Of a stretch of 64,000 bases of DNA, positions 9,474 to 16,631 are shown piece by piece; within the stretch, counting starts at the first letter, position 1, and each line of letters starts with the position of its first letter. The DNA comes from Bdellovibrionaceae bacterium UBA6502 (GTDB lineage: Bacteria > Bdellovibrionota > Bdellovibrionia > Bdellovibrionales > UBA840): contig DJMA01000033.1 in assembly GCA_002436415.1 (NCBI GenBank), forward strand, positions 62,001 to 126,000, given 5' to 3'. The notes beneath the pieces were generated by a model. The model did no database searches. It was not told the origin of the DNA and saw nothing but the letters and a program-made list of their open reading frames with translations. The translations under genes and the position numbers were made by a program.

Positions 9474-10631
9474 ATGTTTCGTGCTTTGTACATTATAGGA
9501 ATTTTAGCTTTTTCAAGTGTGTTGTGGGCCGGTAGTGAGTCTATCCAAGAGATTAAAGATTGGAGAAACCCACAGGCGGCTGGCTTTGCTCATTTGGAAG
9601 CCTATAACGAAGATACTTATCCAGCAACTTTTCAGTGTAGCGCTACTTTTTTATCTCCCACTCACTTACTTACAACAGCGCATTGTGTTTACTCGGGGGA
9701 GTTGTCAAAAGTATTTGATCAGATTTATGTGTTTCCCTCCCGTGTAGGTGTTTCTAGGATTTCTCCTTCTAGAATTTATGTCAAAAGGCTTTATGTTTCT
9801 AAGGCTTATATTCGAGAGATTGCAAAAGTAGAAAAACCTAGTTTAAAGAGAGATAAGGCAAAGTTAGAACTGGAAAGCTCAAACCTATGGGCAAGTTCAG
9901 AGGATAAAGCCATTGTAGAATTGAGTCAGCCGGTCAATAGTAGTTATTGGCCCACTGGTTTCAAAGGCTATAAAATTTCAAAACAGAATGTTTTAAGAAA
10001 TCTTCGTGAGTCATCCGGAAGGGTTCACTCCTATCCAAAGGCTTATGGAGAGGGAAGTTTATGGCAAGAAGATTGTGATATGTTTCCTTACAATCACAGC
10101 CTTGAAAGTAGCAATTGTAGTATTGAAAGAATAAGCGGCGCCAGCTTTATCAAGGATGGGCAAATTTTAGGGATGTTTGTTTCTATCTTGGCAGAAGATT
10201 TTACTCCGCTACTTAGTGTTTTTAAAGCGGAAGAAGTTCAAGAAATTTCAAACATCCTTAGAGGCAATCTAGAGGGATTAAAGAATTTTAAAAAATTCGA
10301 TCTTAGTGTGGAGAGTTTTAATTACATTAGGTATTTAAACAACTGCCAAGAAGACATTGAATTTGCTAGCTATGTTTTTGATAAATATCAAAACATCAAA
10401 GAGTCTATTCACTCTATCAAATCCGGTGAAAGTTATTATTCGTTAAGAACTAAAGCCAATTTTGGTTTTATGGGCTTCCCCAATGAGGAGCCACAAAATT
10501 TTGAACCGAGAGCGGAGTCTTATAACTTAGATGCTTCCGTAGTTCCTCGCTTATACAAAGTTTCCCTTGAGCCAGAATATGCCTTACAGTCCGGAGAGTT
10601 TTTGGTAAAAATCTGTGGAACAAAGGATTAA
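9474..10631 (+). CDS. Secreted trypsin-like serine protease, atypical active-site Ser region
   Basis: The 385-residue protein begins at ATG 9474 with a signal peptide (MFRALYIIGILAFSSVLWAG); an upstream GTG-type extension at 9420 would bury this signal. The chymotrypsin fold is shown by CSATFLSPTHLLTTAHCVY (catalytic His in TAHC) and a later Asp in SSEDKAIVEL. The Ser region reads SNCSIERISGASFI where GDSGGP is normal: the Ser-Gly pair is kept, but the residues before it and the following Pro are not. A Cys-containing C-terminal domain of ~130 residues of unknown fold follows. It may be an active secreted protease with altered oxyanion geometry, or a pseudo-enzyme. Confidence 0.8.
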   Translation: MFRALYIIGILAFSSVLWAGSESIQEIKDWRNPQAAGFAHLEAYNEDTYPATFQCSATFLSPTHLLTTAHCVYSGELSKVFDQIYVFPSRVGVSRISPSRIYVKRLYVSKAYIREIAKVEKPSLKRDKAKLELESSNLWASSEDKAIVELSQPVNSSYWPTGFKGYKISKQNVLRNLRESSGRVHSYPKAYGEGSLWQEDCDMFPYNHSLESSNCSIERISGASFIKDGQILGMFVSILAEDFTPLLSVFKAEEVQEISNILRGNLEGLKNFKKFDLSVESFNYIRYLNNCQEDIEFASYVFDKYQNIKESIHSIKSGESYYSLRTKANFGFMGFPNEEPQNFEPRAESYNLDASVVPRLYKVSLEPEYALQSGEFLVKICGTKD

Positions 10632-10701
10632 TTTTTTGTCATAGAAATGCTTTTAAGTTACTAAGGCCATATAAGAGCCTAAGGGGAGAGAGTATTTAGA
10701 C

Positions 10702-12450
10702 TCACTTTGATTTGATCACCCTTAAGCCTGTCGCTAAATCCACTTCGAATACAGCTTGTAAATCATTATCGACGACCAAAGCTTTGGTTTCAGCTGAATT
10801 TATTTGAGTAGAAACGGGCAATGAAAAATTAGTTCCGTTTCCAATACTTGCACTTGATAGAATACTTCTATTTCCCGTGGCTAAATCCACTTCAAAAATT
10901 GCTTTTAAATCTTTATCAGTAACATATGCTTTTGTTTCTGCTGAATTTAAAACGACGGACACAGGGAAATCAAAATTAGTTCCAGATCCAATAGAGGAAT
11001 TAGAAATAATGCTTCTATTTCCAGTACTTAGATCTACTTCAAGAAGTGCATCTATGCCAAAATCGACAACAAAAGCTTTTGTCGCTGCGGAATTTAAAGC
11101 CAATGCAAATGGGGAATTGAAACTAGTTCCGGTCCCATTGCTAGAGTTAGATATAGTGGTTCTATTTCCAGTTACTAAGTCCACTTCAAAAAGAGCAACC
11201 GCAGCATAATCAACAACAAAAGCTTTAGTTTCTGCTGAATTTAGTACTACAGAAATAGGAGCCATAAGAGTGTCTCCTGTACCGTTACTTGAATTTGATA
11301 TGATTGTTCTATTTCCAGTACTCAAGTCTACTTCAAAGAGAGCATAAACACCATGATCAACGATATAGGCTTTTGTCCCATTTGATTTTAATGCTACTGA
11401 ATTAGGGGCTATGAAATTGGTTCCAGTTCCTGTGCTGGAATCAGAGATAATGCTTCTATTTCCAGTACTTAAGTCCACTTCAAAAAAGATATCTAGAGTT
11501 GTATCCGTAAGATAAGCTTTGGTTTCGGTAGAGTTAAATACTGCTGAATTAGGGCTTAGAAAAGTAGTACCATTCCCAGTACTTGAGCTTGATATTATAC
11601 TTCGATTACCAGTGGAAAGATCCACCTCAAAAAGTTCATCTATGCCAGAATCAATAATAAACACCTTATTCTCTGCAGAGTTTAATACTACAGAATTCGG
11701 TGTATCAAAATTTGTCCCAGTTCCCGTACTAGAGTTTGAAAGAATGCTTCTATTTCCAGTGGTTAAATTTATTGTAAAAAGGGCGTCTATGCCAGAGTCA
11801 ATAACATAGGCTCGAGTCTCTGCAGAATTTAAAACCACTGAGCTGGGAGTATTAAAGTTAGTTCCACTTCCTGTGCTTCCACTAGATTTTGTAACTCTAT
11901 TTCCGTTTGTTAAATCGATTTCAAAAAGTGCGCCAGCACCAGAATCAACAACAAAGGCTTTTGTTTCTGCTGAATTTAAAAACAACGATAGTGGGTTACT
12001 AAGATTAGTACCTGTACCGGTACTAGAGTTTGATACAATGCTTCTGTTACCAGAGCTTAAATCTACTTCAAGTAGAGCATCGGTAGTAGAATCAAGAACA
12101 AAAGCTTTTGTCTCGGTGGAGTTTACTGCTATCGAAACAGGGCCACTAAAATTGCTCCCTGTACCTGTGCTTGCGTCAGATACAATGCTTCTATTTCCTG
12201 ATGCTAAGTCCACTTCAAAGATTGCGTCGACTTCGTCGTCCAAAACAAAAGCTTTGGTTTCCGCTGAGTTTAGAACCACTGCAGTAGGCGAAATAAAGCT
12301 AGTACCAGATCCTGTGCTAGGGTTGGAAAGGATGCTTTTTTTTCCATTCGTTAAATCCACTTCAAAGAGAGCAGCCAAGTCACTATCAACGATGAAGGCT
12401 TTATTCTCCGCTGTGTTAATTGCTATAGATTTTGAATTTGAAAAGGCTAA
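10702..12450 (-). repeat. Tandem 147-bp coding repeat (about 12 copies)
   Basis: The C-terminal part of the lipoprotein gene consists of a 147-base unit repeated about twelve times, each encoding 49 residues. Units are clearly related but diverged, with conserved segments corresponding to EVDLSTGNRSI and LNSAETKAFV. No unit is disrupted by a frameshift, so the array is under selection as coding sequence. Confidence 0.9.
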
Positions 12451-12900
12451 CTGATGACTATTAAGGAAGACGTACTCAAGTCCCAGGTTTGTACAATTTG
12501 AACTTACATTATCGGTATTAATAATTTTTCCGTAAAAAGTTTTATTTCCAATCTCAGAATTATCGTCGGCTATAAAAATATTTGTGATACTAAAGCTTGT
12601 TCCTGATATGGTGGCGCTACCTTTCAATGTCGAGCAAGTTGCGTCAAAGTAAACCTCAACCTTGTACCCACTCATATCACTTAAGCCTGAGGCTGTTATA
12701 ATAGGATTATTGGTTTCAGATTGTCGTTGATTTAAATTATTAGAAAGTACCCATCCACTTGGGTCTGCTGGTTTTTCAGAAGAAGTGGCTGGCGATTTTA
12801 TGGCACTGATCCCATCTCCGGTAACAGCAAAACAAGCACTTAGAAAAAGTACTAAAGAAGCCAATAAAAGACGTACTACTAAAATTCGACTGCTACGCAT
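10702..12900 (-). CDS. Lipoprotein with twelve propeller-like repeats
   Basis: A 732-residue protein with signal peptide and lipobox LSAC (Cys23). Residues ~48-145 look like an Ig-like or CHU-type beta domain (GYKVEVYFDATCS, two further Cys). From ~150 to the end there are twelve tandem units of 49 residues with consensus VDxxxxALFEVDLSTGNRSIISNSSTGTGTNF, then xxPxSVVLNSAETKAFV; the first and last units are partial. These resemble NHL/YVTN-type beta-propeller blades. It is probably anchored to the outer membrane or exported; the ligand is unknown. The antisense strand is open over parts of the repeats only because codon use is repeated. The function is unknown. Confidence 0.85.
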   Translation of the reverse strand: MRSSRILVVRLLLASLVLFLSACFAVTGDGISAIKSPATSSEKPADPSGWVLSNNLNQRQSETNNPIITASGLSDMSGYKVEVYFDATCSTLKGSATISGTSFSITNIFIADDNSEIGNKTFYGKIINTDNVSSNCTNLGLEYVFLNSHQLAFSNSKSIAINTAENKAFIVDSDLAALFEVDLTNGKKSILSNPSTGSGTSFISPTAVVLNSAETKAFVLDDEVDAIFEVDLASGNRSIVSDASTGTGSNFSGPVSIAVNSTETKAFVLDSTTDALLEVDLSSGNRSIVSNSSTGTGTNLSNPLSLFLNSAETKAFVVDSGAGALFEIDLTNGNRVTKSSGSTGSGTNFNTPSSVVLNSAETRAYVIDSGIDALFTINLTTGNRSILSNSSTGTGTNFDTPNSVVLNSAENKVFIIDSGIDELFEVDLSTGNRSIISSSSTGNGTTFLSPNSAVFNSTETKAYLTDTTLDIFFEVDLSTGNRSIISDSSTGTGTNFIAPNSVALKSNGTKAYIVDHGVYALFEVDLSTGNRTIISNSSNGTGDTLMAPISVVLNSAETKAFVVDYAAVALFEVDLVTGNRTTISNSSNGTGTSFNSPFALALNSAATKAFVVDFGIDALLEVDLSTGNRSIISNSSIGSGTNFDFPVSVVLNSAETKAYVTDKDLKAIFEVDLATGNRSILSSASIGNGTNFSLPVSTQINSAETKALVVDNDLQAVFEVDLATGLRVIKSK

Positions 12901-13028
12901 AAGTATATTATCGGTATATTCTCAATAAGCTTAAAGACTTTTTTCAATTCATTCCTAGAATGAGACGAAGCATTATTGGGTCGATTGCTATGACTTTGTC
13001 TTTATATAAATGATAATACAATAATGGC

Positions 13029-13060
13029 AAAAAAAAACAGGAAGTTTGGGGAACTTCCTG
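13029..13060 (-). terminator. Intrinsic terminator of the 13102-13539 gene
   Basis: On the minus strand a perfect 9-bp stem (CAGGAAGTT with AACTTCCTG, 5-base loop) is followed by a run of at least eight T. It lies about 40 bases after the stop codon of the minus-strand gene. Confidence 0.85.
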
Positions 13061-13101
13061 TAACACAAGGGTTGTTTATATTTTAAAAAGATGGGGTTCT
13101 T

Positions 13102-13539
13102 TTAAAAATCGTTGTTCATTACTTGGAAAACTTTGTTGGTCTTCGCAATCTGTACTCTAACTTTGTCGCCATATTCACTAAGAATTGCATTATCAACAGC
13201 TACGTAGATGCTTGCTTTTTCAAATGCATTTTCAATGCAGCGTACATTCTCAGATTTTTTCATTTGAACTTCTAGGGCGGAGATAATAACTACTAACTCA
13301 TTTTCATTTTTTACAATTGTGTGAGTCACTGGAGTCAGTTCATTCATACAATGGTTTAATAAAAACTCAGCATTAACCACTAAGGCATCTTCAGCGCGAA
13401 GTAATTCAACAGCACTCAAACTTGGCACCGTATAACCAGTAACTTCTTTTACCTTTGAATCAGATAAGTCATCAAATGCGATGGCAAAAGAGTTTAGGCT
13501 TAATCCACATACAAAAATAAATGCTAAAATTGATTTCAT
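13102..13539 (-). CDS. Small secreted protein of unknown function
   Basis: A 145-residue protein with a clear signal peptide (MKSILAFIFVCGLSLNSFA) and a mature part of about 125 residues containing two Cys (NHCMNE and VRCIEN), possibly forming a disulfide. The mature region alternates beta-like and helical stretches; I recognise no family. A purine-rich GGGGGAT lies about 6 bases before the ATG on the minus strand. It has its own terminator and is monocistronic. Codon use looks like that of its neighbours. Confidence 0.75.
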   Translation of the reverse strand: MKSILAFIFVCGLSLNSFAIAFDDLSDSKVKEVTGYTVPSLSAVELLRAEDALVVNAEFLLNHCMNELTPVTHTIVKNENELVVIISALEVQMKKSENVRCIENAFEKASIYVAVDNAILSEYGDKVRVQIAKTNKVFQVMNNDF

Positions 13540-14168
13540 TTTGAATCCCCCGTTTGGTTCCTGTTTGTTATAAGAAATTCTAGGGGCATGTGAAAATTAT
13601 TCATTATGATTGGGCTTCATTAGAGAAACTTATTAGGTTTAGAATTCTTACTATAAAAGCCATTGAAAGAAATTTAAAGCATAAAAACATAAATGTTTTT
13701 AGGTACTTATGTTTTTGGGTGTGAGCACTGTTTTTTAAAATTGAGTTTTAAAAGGCAAATGATGTATCGCAGAAATCTAAATTTTTTCTATTTTACTTTA
13801 AAGGCTAGAGCATAAGCGCAATCTTTTTCACCACTTCTAATTAAGGCTTCGTGAAATCTTAGTGTCGCAAGTCTTCTCAGTATCAAATTTTATAACTTTT
13901 GATTGCTCTAATTGGCTTAAAAAATAATCTATTTTAGAAGCGCTCTCTTAATTCTCTTGGTTTTAATGAGTTTTAAGCCTGCTTTTATCATATTTAATAG
14001 GATTTCCTTCGGCTTTGGTTGATCAAAGATGCTCTTTGCTCTATATCTTAGGCTTTCAAAGCTCTTATTGGCATAAGGACGAAGCATTCAAGTTTTTGTA
14101 TTATGCCTGGTAGGGGATTTTCTATGATTCAATTGTCTCAAGTTTATGAGATTTGACAGGGAGATAAA
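13540..14168. other. Gene-free intergenic region
   Basis: 629 bases between divergent genes with no supported gene. The only structure I see is a 10-bp inverted repeat, AAAAACATAA at 13683-13692 with TTATGTTTTT at 13707-13716, which could form a weak AT-rich hairpin. The sequence must contain the promoters of both neighbouring genes; none is clear enough to place. AGGGAGA at the right end is the ribosome binding site of the ATPase gene. Confidence 0.5.
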
Positions 14169-14963
14169 ATGGCTGGAGCTCCAAATCCATTTGAACAACA
14201 ACGCCCCATCGAAGGCGTAAAACATATTATTAGTATTTCTTCAGGAAAAGGTGGAGTAGGTAAATCTACGATGACATCCAATCTTGCCATCGCTCTTGCT
14301 AAGGCTGGAAAAAAAGTGGGTCTACTAGATGCTGATATTTATGGACCTAGTGTTCCGCGTATGTTTGGTGCCGTAAATCAACGTCCCGAAGTTACTAAAG
14401 ATAACAAAATCATTCCGCTAGAAAGATATGGCGTAAAATTAATGAGTATGGGTTTTATCACAGAAGAAGAAGCGGCATTAGTTTGGCGAGGGCCAATGCT
14501 TTTTAAAGCGATGGATCAAATGCTTCGCGATGTACAGTGGGGTGAGTTGGACTATCTATTAATGGATCTTCCGCCAGGCACTGGGGACGTTCCTTTGTCT
14601 TTGGCTCAAAAGGTACCTATAGCAGGTGCAGTAGTTGTTACCACTCCACAGAACATTTCATTGATCGACGTTAAGAAGTCCATTGATATGTTTGAACGAA
14701 CTGGCACTCCGATTGTTGGTATGGTAGAAAATATGGCGTTTTTCCGTGGTCCTAATGGAGAAGAGTTAGAAATGTTCCCAAGCGGTGAGTTGGATGCTTA
14801 CTTAGATCGTAAAAAGATCGCGAAAGTCGCACGCTTTGGATTTTTCAATTCCATTGCTAAGGGCGGTGAAGTTGGGATTCCGTTTATGGAACAAAATGTC
14901 GACAGTCCCGAAACGGCAGAGTTTAAAAACTTGGCCAACTTGTTGATTGAAAACTATCAGTAA
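14169..14963 (+). CDS. mrp: Mrp/NBP35-type P-loop ATPase lacking the CxxC motif
   Basis: A 264-residue MinD/Mrp-family ATPase. The deviant Walker A motif is ISSGKGGVGKST near residue 23, then DADIYGPSVPRMFG and the MDLPPGTGDVPLSLAQ segment typical of Mrp/ApbC, which carry or deliver Fe-S clusters. Two features are unusual. The N-terminal MIP18/DUF59 domain found in many Mrp proteins is absent. The region after GMVENMAFF, where Mrp has a CPxC pair that binds the bridging cluster, reads RGPNGEE with no cysteine. It may therefore not hold a cluster in the known way. The start is ATG with AGGGAGA upstream. Confidence 0.88.
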   Translation: MAGAPNPFEQQRPIEGVKHIISISSGKGGVGKSTMTSNLAIALAKAGKKVGLLDADIYGPSVPRMFGAVNQRPEVTKDNKIIPLERYGVKLMSMGFITEEEAALVWRGPMLFKAMDQMLRDVQWGELDYLLMDLPPGTGDVPLSLAQKVPIAGAVVVTTPQNISLIDVKKSIDMFERTGTPIVGMVENMAFFRGPNGEELEMFPSGELDAYLDRKKIAKVARFGFFNSIAKGGEVGIPFMEQNVDSPETAEFKNLANLLIENYQ

Positions 14964-14984
14964 AAAAATCTATTCTAAAAACTC

Positions 14985-15011
14985 AAAAAAAAACCCGCCA
15001 GGGGGCGGGCT
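14985..15011 (-). terminator. Strong intrinsic terminator of the riboswitch RNA
   Basis: Minus strand: CCCGCC (15009-15004), 4-base loop, GGCGGG (14999-14994), then nine T. The U-tract is only on the minus-strand side, so it terminates leftward transcription from the riboswitch and not the plus-strand ATPase gene. Confidence 0.9.
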
Positions 15012-15118
15012 GTAGAGAGTGTTAGATTTATTGTCTAGGTGACCCAAATTTAAATTTGGTGCGCTAGATCCTATGCTCTACGAAGTGCATACCCCCTATA
15101 CTAGCCCAAAGTGGCCAT

Positions 15119-15206
15119 TCCTTTGGTAGCTGGCTGGCTTAGCTTTCGCTTTAGCCCCTCTAGCTTTGCGCCACGCGGTTTCCCGTGTTTTGCCTTGAGC
15201 AAAGGA
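15119..15206 (-). promoter_or_regulatory. GEMM-I (cyclic di-GMP-I) riboswitch aptamer
   Basis: Read on the minus strand, the parts of the GEMM-I consensus appear in order: a P1 stem of 7 bp (TCCTTTG at 15206-15200 with CAAAGGA at 15125-15119), GGCAAA, a hairpin capped by the GAAA tetraloop, the conserved CGCAAAGC, a G-rich tetraloop-receptor segment (GGGGCTAA), a second hairpin AGCGAAAGCT, and GCCAGCTACC closing the core. By simple alignment with the Vc2 aptamer the ligand-contacting position 20 is G, which favours c-di-GMP over cGAMP, but this needs a proper alignment. Confidence 0.88.
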
Positions 15207-15218
15207 GGTAACAAAGTA

Positions 15219-15245
15219 ATTTATATTCACTTTGATCCTTTTACT
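15219..15245 (-). promoter_or_regulatory. Candidate promoter of the riboswitch RNA
   Basis: Minus strand TATAAAT at 15225-15219 is a good -10 element, six to seven bases before the predicted start at ~15212. Upstream TAAA sits about 15 bases before it and could be read as a FliA-like -35; a TTGGAA 19 bases upstream is a weak sigma-70 alternative. Confidence 0.4.
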
Positions 15246-15293
15246 TCCAAGAGTATTCTCTTAGAAAAATGTTAGTCTATGATAGGATTCACC

Positions 15294-15341
15294 CTAGATT
15301 GGCGGCGGAAATAAGTTCCACTGCTTACTGTGTAATTTCAT
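15294..15341 (-). CDS. Micro-ORF, peptide ending PPPI
   Basis: Minus-strand ATG with a perfect AAAGGAGG four to five bases upstream (15353-15346), encoding 15 residues, MKLHSKQWNLFPPPI, then TAG. It is the nearest of three small ORFs upstream of the riboswitch RNA, all ending in three prolines plus one residue. Consecutive prolines slow ribosomes and depend on EF-P, so a leader-peptide or regulatory role is possible. Translation is inferred from the ribosome binding site only. Confidence 0.45.
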   Translation of the reverse strand: MKLHSKQWNLFPPPI

Positions 15342-15392
15342 ATATCCTCCTTTGTTATTAAGAACCACCGAATTGATTTGCGTGTGCGCGCA

Positions 15393-15437
15393 TTACTCCG
15401 GAGGAGGATCCAATCGAAATATTTTAACCTTAGCCAT
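15393..15437 (-). CDS. Micro-ORF, peptide ending RLDPPPE
   Basis: Minus-strand ATG with CAAGGAG five bases upstream (15449-15443), encoding MAKVKIFRLDPPPE then TAA. Its last seven residues are identical to those of the next small ORF upstream (15482-15526). Across those seven codons the two copies differ at five, all synonymously (for example CCT against CCA, TTG against CTC), and the stop codons also differ. This pattern suggests both were selected as peptides. Confidence 0.5.
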   Translation of the reverse strand: MAKVKIFRLDPPPE

Positions 15438-15481
15438 ACTAACTCCTTGAAAGTTAAGTCATTTAAGATCGCCTCCCACAG

Positions 15482-15526
15482 CTATTCCGGTGGTGGATCG
15501 AGGCGAAGGAATTTCGCTATACTCAT
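15482..15526 (-). CDS. Micro-ORF, second peptide ending RLDPPPE
   Basis: Minus-strand ORF encoding MSIAKFLRLDPPPE then TAG. The frame continues upstream to an earlier ATG at 15553-15551, which would add MFMYVVFIK; neither start has a clear ribosome binding site, unlike the other two small ORFs. The C-terminal match to the 15393-15437 ORF, with synonymous codon changes, is the main support. Confidence 0.42.
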   Translation of the reverse strand: MSIAKFLRLDPPPE

Positions 15527-15605
15527 TTTGATAAAAACAACATACATAAACATCTCTAAAATAAATTGGCGGTATGATTGCAAAGACTAAAGAGGAGGGA
15601 ACTAG

Positions 15606-15638
15606 ATGAGTTTCTTTACTTACCGGTTACAGTTTTAG
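15606..15638 (+). CDS. Possible micro-ORF on the opposite strand
   Basis: Plus-strand ATG preceded by AGAGGAGGGA at a normal distance, encoding MSFFTYRLQF then TAG. It has no PPP motif and no relative nearby. The strong ribosome binding site is the only evidence. Confidence 0.2.
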   Translation: MSFFTYRLQF

Positions 15639-15790
15639 GATAAACCATAAGAGAGTTTTGATAAAATTTTAATTACTAGCTTCTCATCTTAAGACAGCTT
15701 TTTAGGGGAATCGTATTTTTAGGTGTGACGATTAAGAAGGCGGATAAATTAAATTTATAATTTCGTTGGCAATTTGTGTTTGTTGGCAGG

Positions 15791-15820
15791 ACAAAAGAAA
15801 AAGCCACCTGAAGAGGTGGC
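15791..15820 (-). terminator. Intrinsic terminator of the GST gene
   Basis: Minus strand GCCACCT, loop CTTC, AGGTGGC, then TTTTTCTTTT. It lies 36 bases after the GST stop codon. Confidence 0.85.
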
Positions 15821-15855
15821 CGAAATGTGAAGTTTAATTTAGGTTTTCACTGAAA

Positions 15856-16506
15856 TTAAAAGGCGCAAACCTCTAAACCTTTTTTCACTCCAGGGATTTC
15901 TAAAAAGTTATTCTGGTAGGATTTGATCTTCTTAAATTCATTTAACGAAAGTTGTTCTTCCGCGTTGTAGAATTTGTCTAGGCACAAAATCCAAGGAACT
16001 ATGGCAAAGTCGGCAATGCAAGCTTCCTTACCAAGTAAAAATGCATTGTCTTGCAATTGATTTTCGATCACTTTTAAGAGTCGTTTCACTTCGTTGCTGT
16101 ATCGTTCCGTTGGGTAGGGGTGATCACATTTTTCACCAGCATATTTAAAGAAATGACCAAACTGCCCAAACATGGGACCTACGCTAGCCATCTGGAAAAA
16201 TAACCATTGAATGCATTGGCTTTTTTGCACAGGGTCTTTGGGCAAAAACTGATCATACTTTTCAGCCAGATAGAGCAAGATGGCACCAGATTCCATGATG
16301 GCGTGTTCTTCACCGTTGGGACCTTTCTTGTCGACGATCGCTGGGATTTTTGAGTTTGGATTGATCTTGATATAATCATCGGTAAATTGATCATTTTTTA
16401 AAATATCTATTTTGCTAGCTTCGTAGGGGATATTTGCTGCTTCTAAAAAACAGGAAACTTTTTGTCCATTGGGCGTAGCTAAACTATATAAATGAATATC
16501 GGCCAT
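15856..16506 (-). CDS. Glutathione S-transferase (YfcG/YghU-like)
   Basis: A 216-residue protein with an N-terminal thioredoxin-like GST domain (residues 3-85) opening IHLYSLATPNGQKVSCFLEAANIPYE, then the cis-Pro and SNAIL-type segment KIPAIVD and MESGAILLYLAEKY, and an all-helical C-terminal domain. The TPNGQKVS opening resembles YfcG/YghU, which bind glutathione through Thr/Asn rather than Tyr or Cys and have disulfide-bond reductase activity. The start is ATG with AAGGAG upstream. It is monocistronic with its own terminator. The cellular substrate is unknown. Confidence 0.9.
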   Translation of the reverse strand: MADIHLYSLATPNGQKVSCFLEAANIPYEASKIDILKNDQFTDDYIKINPNSKIPAIVDKKGPNGEEHAIMESGAILLYLAEKYDQFLPKDPVQKSQCIQWLFFQMASVGPMFGQFGHFFKYAGEKCDHPYPTERYSNEVKRLLKVIENQLQDNAFLLGKEACIADFAIVPWILCLDKFYNAEEQLSLNEFKKIKSYQNNFLEIPGVKKGLEVCAF

Positions 16507-16631
16507 AATTTTCTCCTTAGATTTCTTAATGATGGCATCGAATTCATTGGTTTGTCTAGGAGCGGGCGAAGATTCATAGAATATAATTTAAACCTGTAGG
16601 CTTCGAATAATAAACGAAGCTATTTTTTAGC

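Larger units (their letters stand above)
14985..15212 (-). ncRNA. merRNA-like stand-alone c-di-GMP riboswitch RNA
   Basis: On the minus strand a GEMM-I aptamer (15119-15206) is followed by ~110 bases without a gene and then a strong intrinsic terminator at 14985-15011. A possible -10 element just upstream puts transcription start near 15212, immediately before the P1 stem, which would give an RNA of about 228 bases. A riboswitch aptamer that is transcribed and terminated without a downstream gene is the arrangement of merRNA, the massively expressed riboswitch RNA of Bdellovibrio bacteriovorus attack phase. The 3' part contains a perfect 16-base palindrome, CCAAATTTAAATTTGG, at 15044-15059. 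Exact ends are inferred. Confidence 0.78.

Noticed and set aside
10877..12454. Three long plus-strand ORFs antisense to the repeat lipoprotein
   Set aside because: They are open because the repeat unit lacks stops in that frame; no signal, motif or ribosome binding site supports them.
15096..15230. Minus-strand GTG-initiated frame of 44 codons running through the riboswitch aptamer
   Set aside because: The sequence is explained fully by conserved aptamer elements; the frame is rich in Lys, Ala and Arg as expected from structured RNA, and the GTG would overlap the predicted -10 element.
15378..15590. Plus-strand ORF of 70 codons opposite the PPP micro-ORFs
   Set aside because: It starts at GTG or TTG-like codons without a ribosome binding site, has no recognisable sequence, and lies antisense to the better-supported short ORFs.
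16600..16628. Hairpin GCTTCG ... CGAAGC followed by T-run
   Set aside because: The T-run is on the plus-strand side, so it would stop antisense transcription, not the minus-strand PLD gene; kept out of the feature list as a weak stem.
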